A stretch of DNA of 64,000 bases from Parabacteroides sp. Its GTDB lineage: Bacteria > Bacteroidota > Bacteroidia > Bacteroidales > Tannerellaceae. Positions 63,281 to 64,000 of the stretch are shown here, piece by piece. The notes beneath the pieces were generated by a model. The model was not told the DNA's origin. It did no database searches and saw only the letters and a list, made by a program, of their open reading frames with translations. The stretch is taken from the NCBI GenBank assembly GCA_019417325.1, contig DXVO01000022.1:1-64000 (forward strand), read 5' to 3'. The position numbers and the translations under genes are program-made. Position 1 is the stretch's first letter; the number at the start of each line of letters is the position of its first letter.

Positions 63281-63502
63281 ATGAAAAACGTAGATTCAAA
63301 ATTATTATTAGGCCTCGTAGTAGGAGCGGCCGTTGGTGCTGCAGTTGGTTATTTAGCAGCAACAGATAAAAGAGAACAATTATTAGAAGAACTTAATGAT
63401 GTAGTAGGTAAAGTAAAAGACGGCTTCAATTCCGCTATAGCAAAATACAAAGAAGGTAAAGCTGAAGTGGTAAAAGCTACCGAAGAAATCGTTGCAGAAT
63501 AA
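63281..63502 (+). CDS. YtxH domain-containing small membrane protein
   Basis: 73 residues. One glycine-rich membrane segment (LLGLVVGAAVGAAVGYLAAT) is followed by an amphipathic, charged helical tail (LLEELNDVVGKVKDG...). YtxH-like proteins occur in many bacteria with roles in envelope stress suspected but unproven. The stop is 4 bases before the next ATG, forming a three-gene unit with the two following frames. Confidence 0.88.
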   Translation: MKNVDSKLLLGLVVGAAVGAAVGYLAATDKREQLLEELNDVVGKVKDGFNSAIAKYKEGKAEVVKATEEIVAE

Positions 63503-63506
63503 TTTT

Positions 63507-63914
63507 ATGGAGAAAGAATCAGGTGAAATCTTCCGCGAACTGAAAAAAGATATTTCAGAGTATGTGGAATTAAAACTGGAACTCCTGAAATTAAGCACAT
63601 ATGAAAGAACAGGGAAAGTTATCGCTGTTCTTTCATATGGTGTTATTTTATTGTTTTTGGCGTTTTTTGCCATTTTATTCATCTTCCTGGCTTTAGGCTT
63701 TTTCCTGGGAGATATATTCGGTTCAGTCGGTTCTGGTTTTGCTATTGTTGCAATATTATATGTACTTCTGATCGGAATTATTATACTGAACAAAAATAAA
63801 ATCAGCGAGAAAGTGTTGAATGTAGTAATCGCTGCATTGACCTCAAACGAAGATAAAAATCAAGCGACAAACAATGAACAACCAGCAGACACCTCTGGAG
63901 AAACTGATTTCTGA
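63507..63914 (+). CDS. Phage holin family-like (PF07332-type) membrane protein
   Basis: 135 residues. A charged N-terminal helix of about 40 residues precedes two hydrophobic segments (about 45-70 and 77-100), as in the Act-holin/PF07332 proteins of Bacteroidetes. The C-terminal tail (about 110-135) is polar. Such proteins are chromosomal and follow YtxH genes; lysis activity is unproven. MEKESGEIF is chosen as start; the frame is open five codons further. Its end overlaps the next gene by 41 bases. Confidence 0.85.
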   Translation: MEKESGEIFRELKKDISEYVELKLELLKLSTYERTGKVIAVLSYGVILLFLAFFAILFIFLALGFFLGDIFGSVGSGFAIVAILYVLLIGIIILNKNKISEKVLNVVIAALTSNEDKNQATNNEQPADTSGETDF

Positions 63915-64000
63915 CAAGCAACGCATTCAACAGGAATGCCTGCTAAGGGAACAAAAGTTGAACGAAGAGTTCAACTACATACAAGACAATGCCGGATCCC
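63874..64000 (+). CDS. Start of a gene following the holin-like gene (partial)
   Basis: An ATG at 63874 opens a frame to the window end: MNNQQTPLEKL, then a Lys/Glu/Gln-rich helix with one Cys and FNYIQDNAGS. It overlaps the 3' end of the holin-like gene in another frame, which is common for the third gene in this Bacteroidales cluster. No domain is recognisable in 42 residues. It is cut by the window edge. Confidence 0.7.
   Translation, partial: MNNQQTPLEKLISDKQRIQQECLLREQKLNEEFNYIQDNAGS

Noticed and set aside
63507..63914. Prophage, because of a holin-like protein
   Set aside because: No other phage gene is present and YtxH plus holin-like pairs are ordinary chromosomal genes in Bacteroidales.

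Overview
The window reads as chromosomal DNA of a gut-type Bacteroidales bacterium, most likely Parabacteroides or a close Tannerellaceae relative. The grounds are a SusC/SusD pair, many Bacteroidales-type lipoproteins, recurrent promoter -7 elements of the form TAnnTTTG, a PPi-dependent phosphofructokinase, and a MurNAc transporter/kinase/etherase operon like that of Tannerella. The genus is inference; no rRNA or tRNA gene was seen.

Layout. 0.4-0.55 kb: a phased 21-22 nt repeat. 0.7-7.1 kb (minus): SusC, SusD and a TlpA-like lipoprotein. 7.7-13.8 kb: a BadF-type sugar kinase diverging from a Na+ symporter / phosphoesterase-PQQ propeller / murK / murQ operon. 13.8-14.7 kb: palindromic repeats, including a perfect 33-bp inverted repeat, then the PPi-phosphofructokinase. 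16.4-23.7 kb: an acetyltransferase gene remnant, TM2 protein, riboflavin synthase, membrane AraC regulator, MATE pump, YihY protein, RNase P RNA, DUF695 protein and ferredoxin-nitroreductase. 23.8-27.1 kb: ClpB and a small Dps-like protein. 27.5-30.5 kb: a 198-bp invertible promoter cassette, currently facing away, in front of a large fimbrillin-like lipoprotein with a lectin-like C-terminus. 30.6-34.5 kb: reverse rubrerythrin, class I aldolase, NlpC/P60 lipoprotein, SerRS. 34.6-43.6 kb: five exported carbohydrate-active proteins (DUF5077/DUF3472, DUF3863-type, esterase, GH78, GH172) without SusCD. 43.7-49.7 kb: a multidomain sulfur oxidoreductase and its MarR regulator sharing a 22-bp operator, a DHOD-like protein, YggS, DUF4494 protein and NDK. 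50.1-51.6 kb: a serine DNA invertase of the Mpi type, L27 and L21. 51.9-59 kb: a six-gene operon (CWC, AccC, biotin carrier, MmdA-type carboxyltransferase, ThrE, AspT-like exchanger) behind a cobalamin riboswitch. 59.4-62.1 kb: a second GH78. 62.3-64 kb: PrmA, YtxH, a holin-like protein and the start of another gene.

The most interesting material is (i) the OFF-oriented invertible promoter plus a candidate invertase about 22 kb away, (ii) the cobalamin riboswitch in front of a biotin carboxylase and amino-acid transport operon with no B12 genes, (iii) the duplicated MarR operator, (iv) the orphan GH78/GH172 exoenzyme cluster, and (v) several undescribed repeats and a decayed acetyltransferase.
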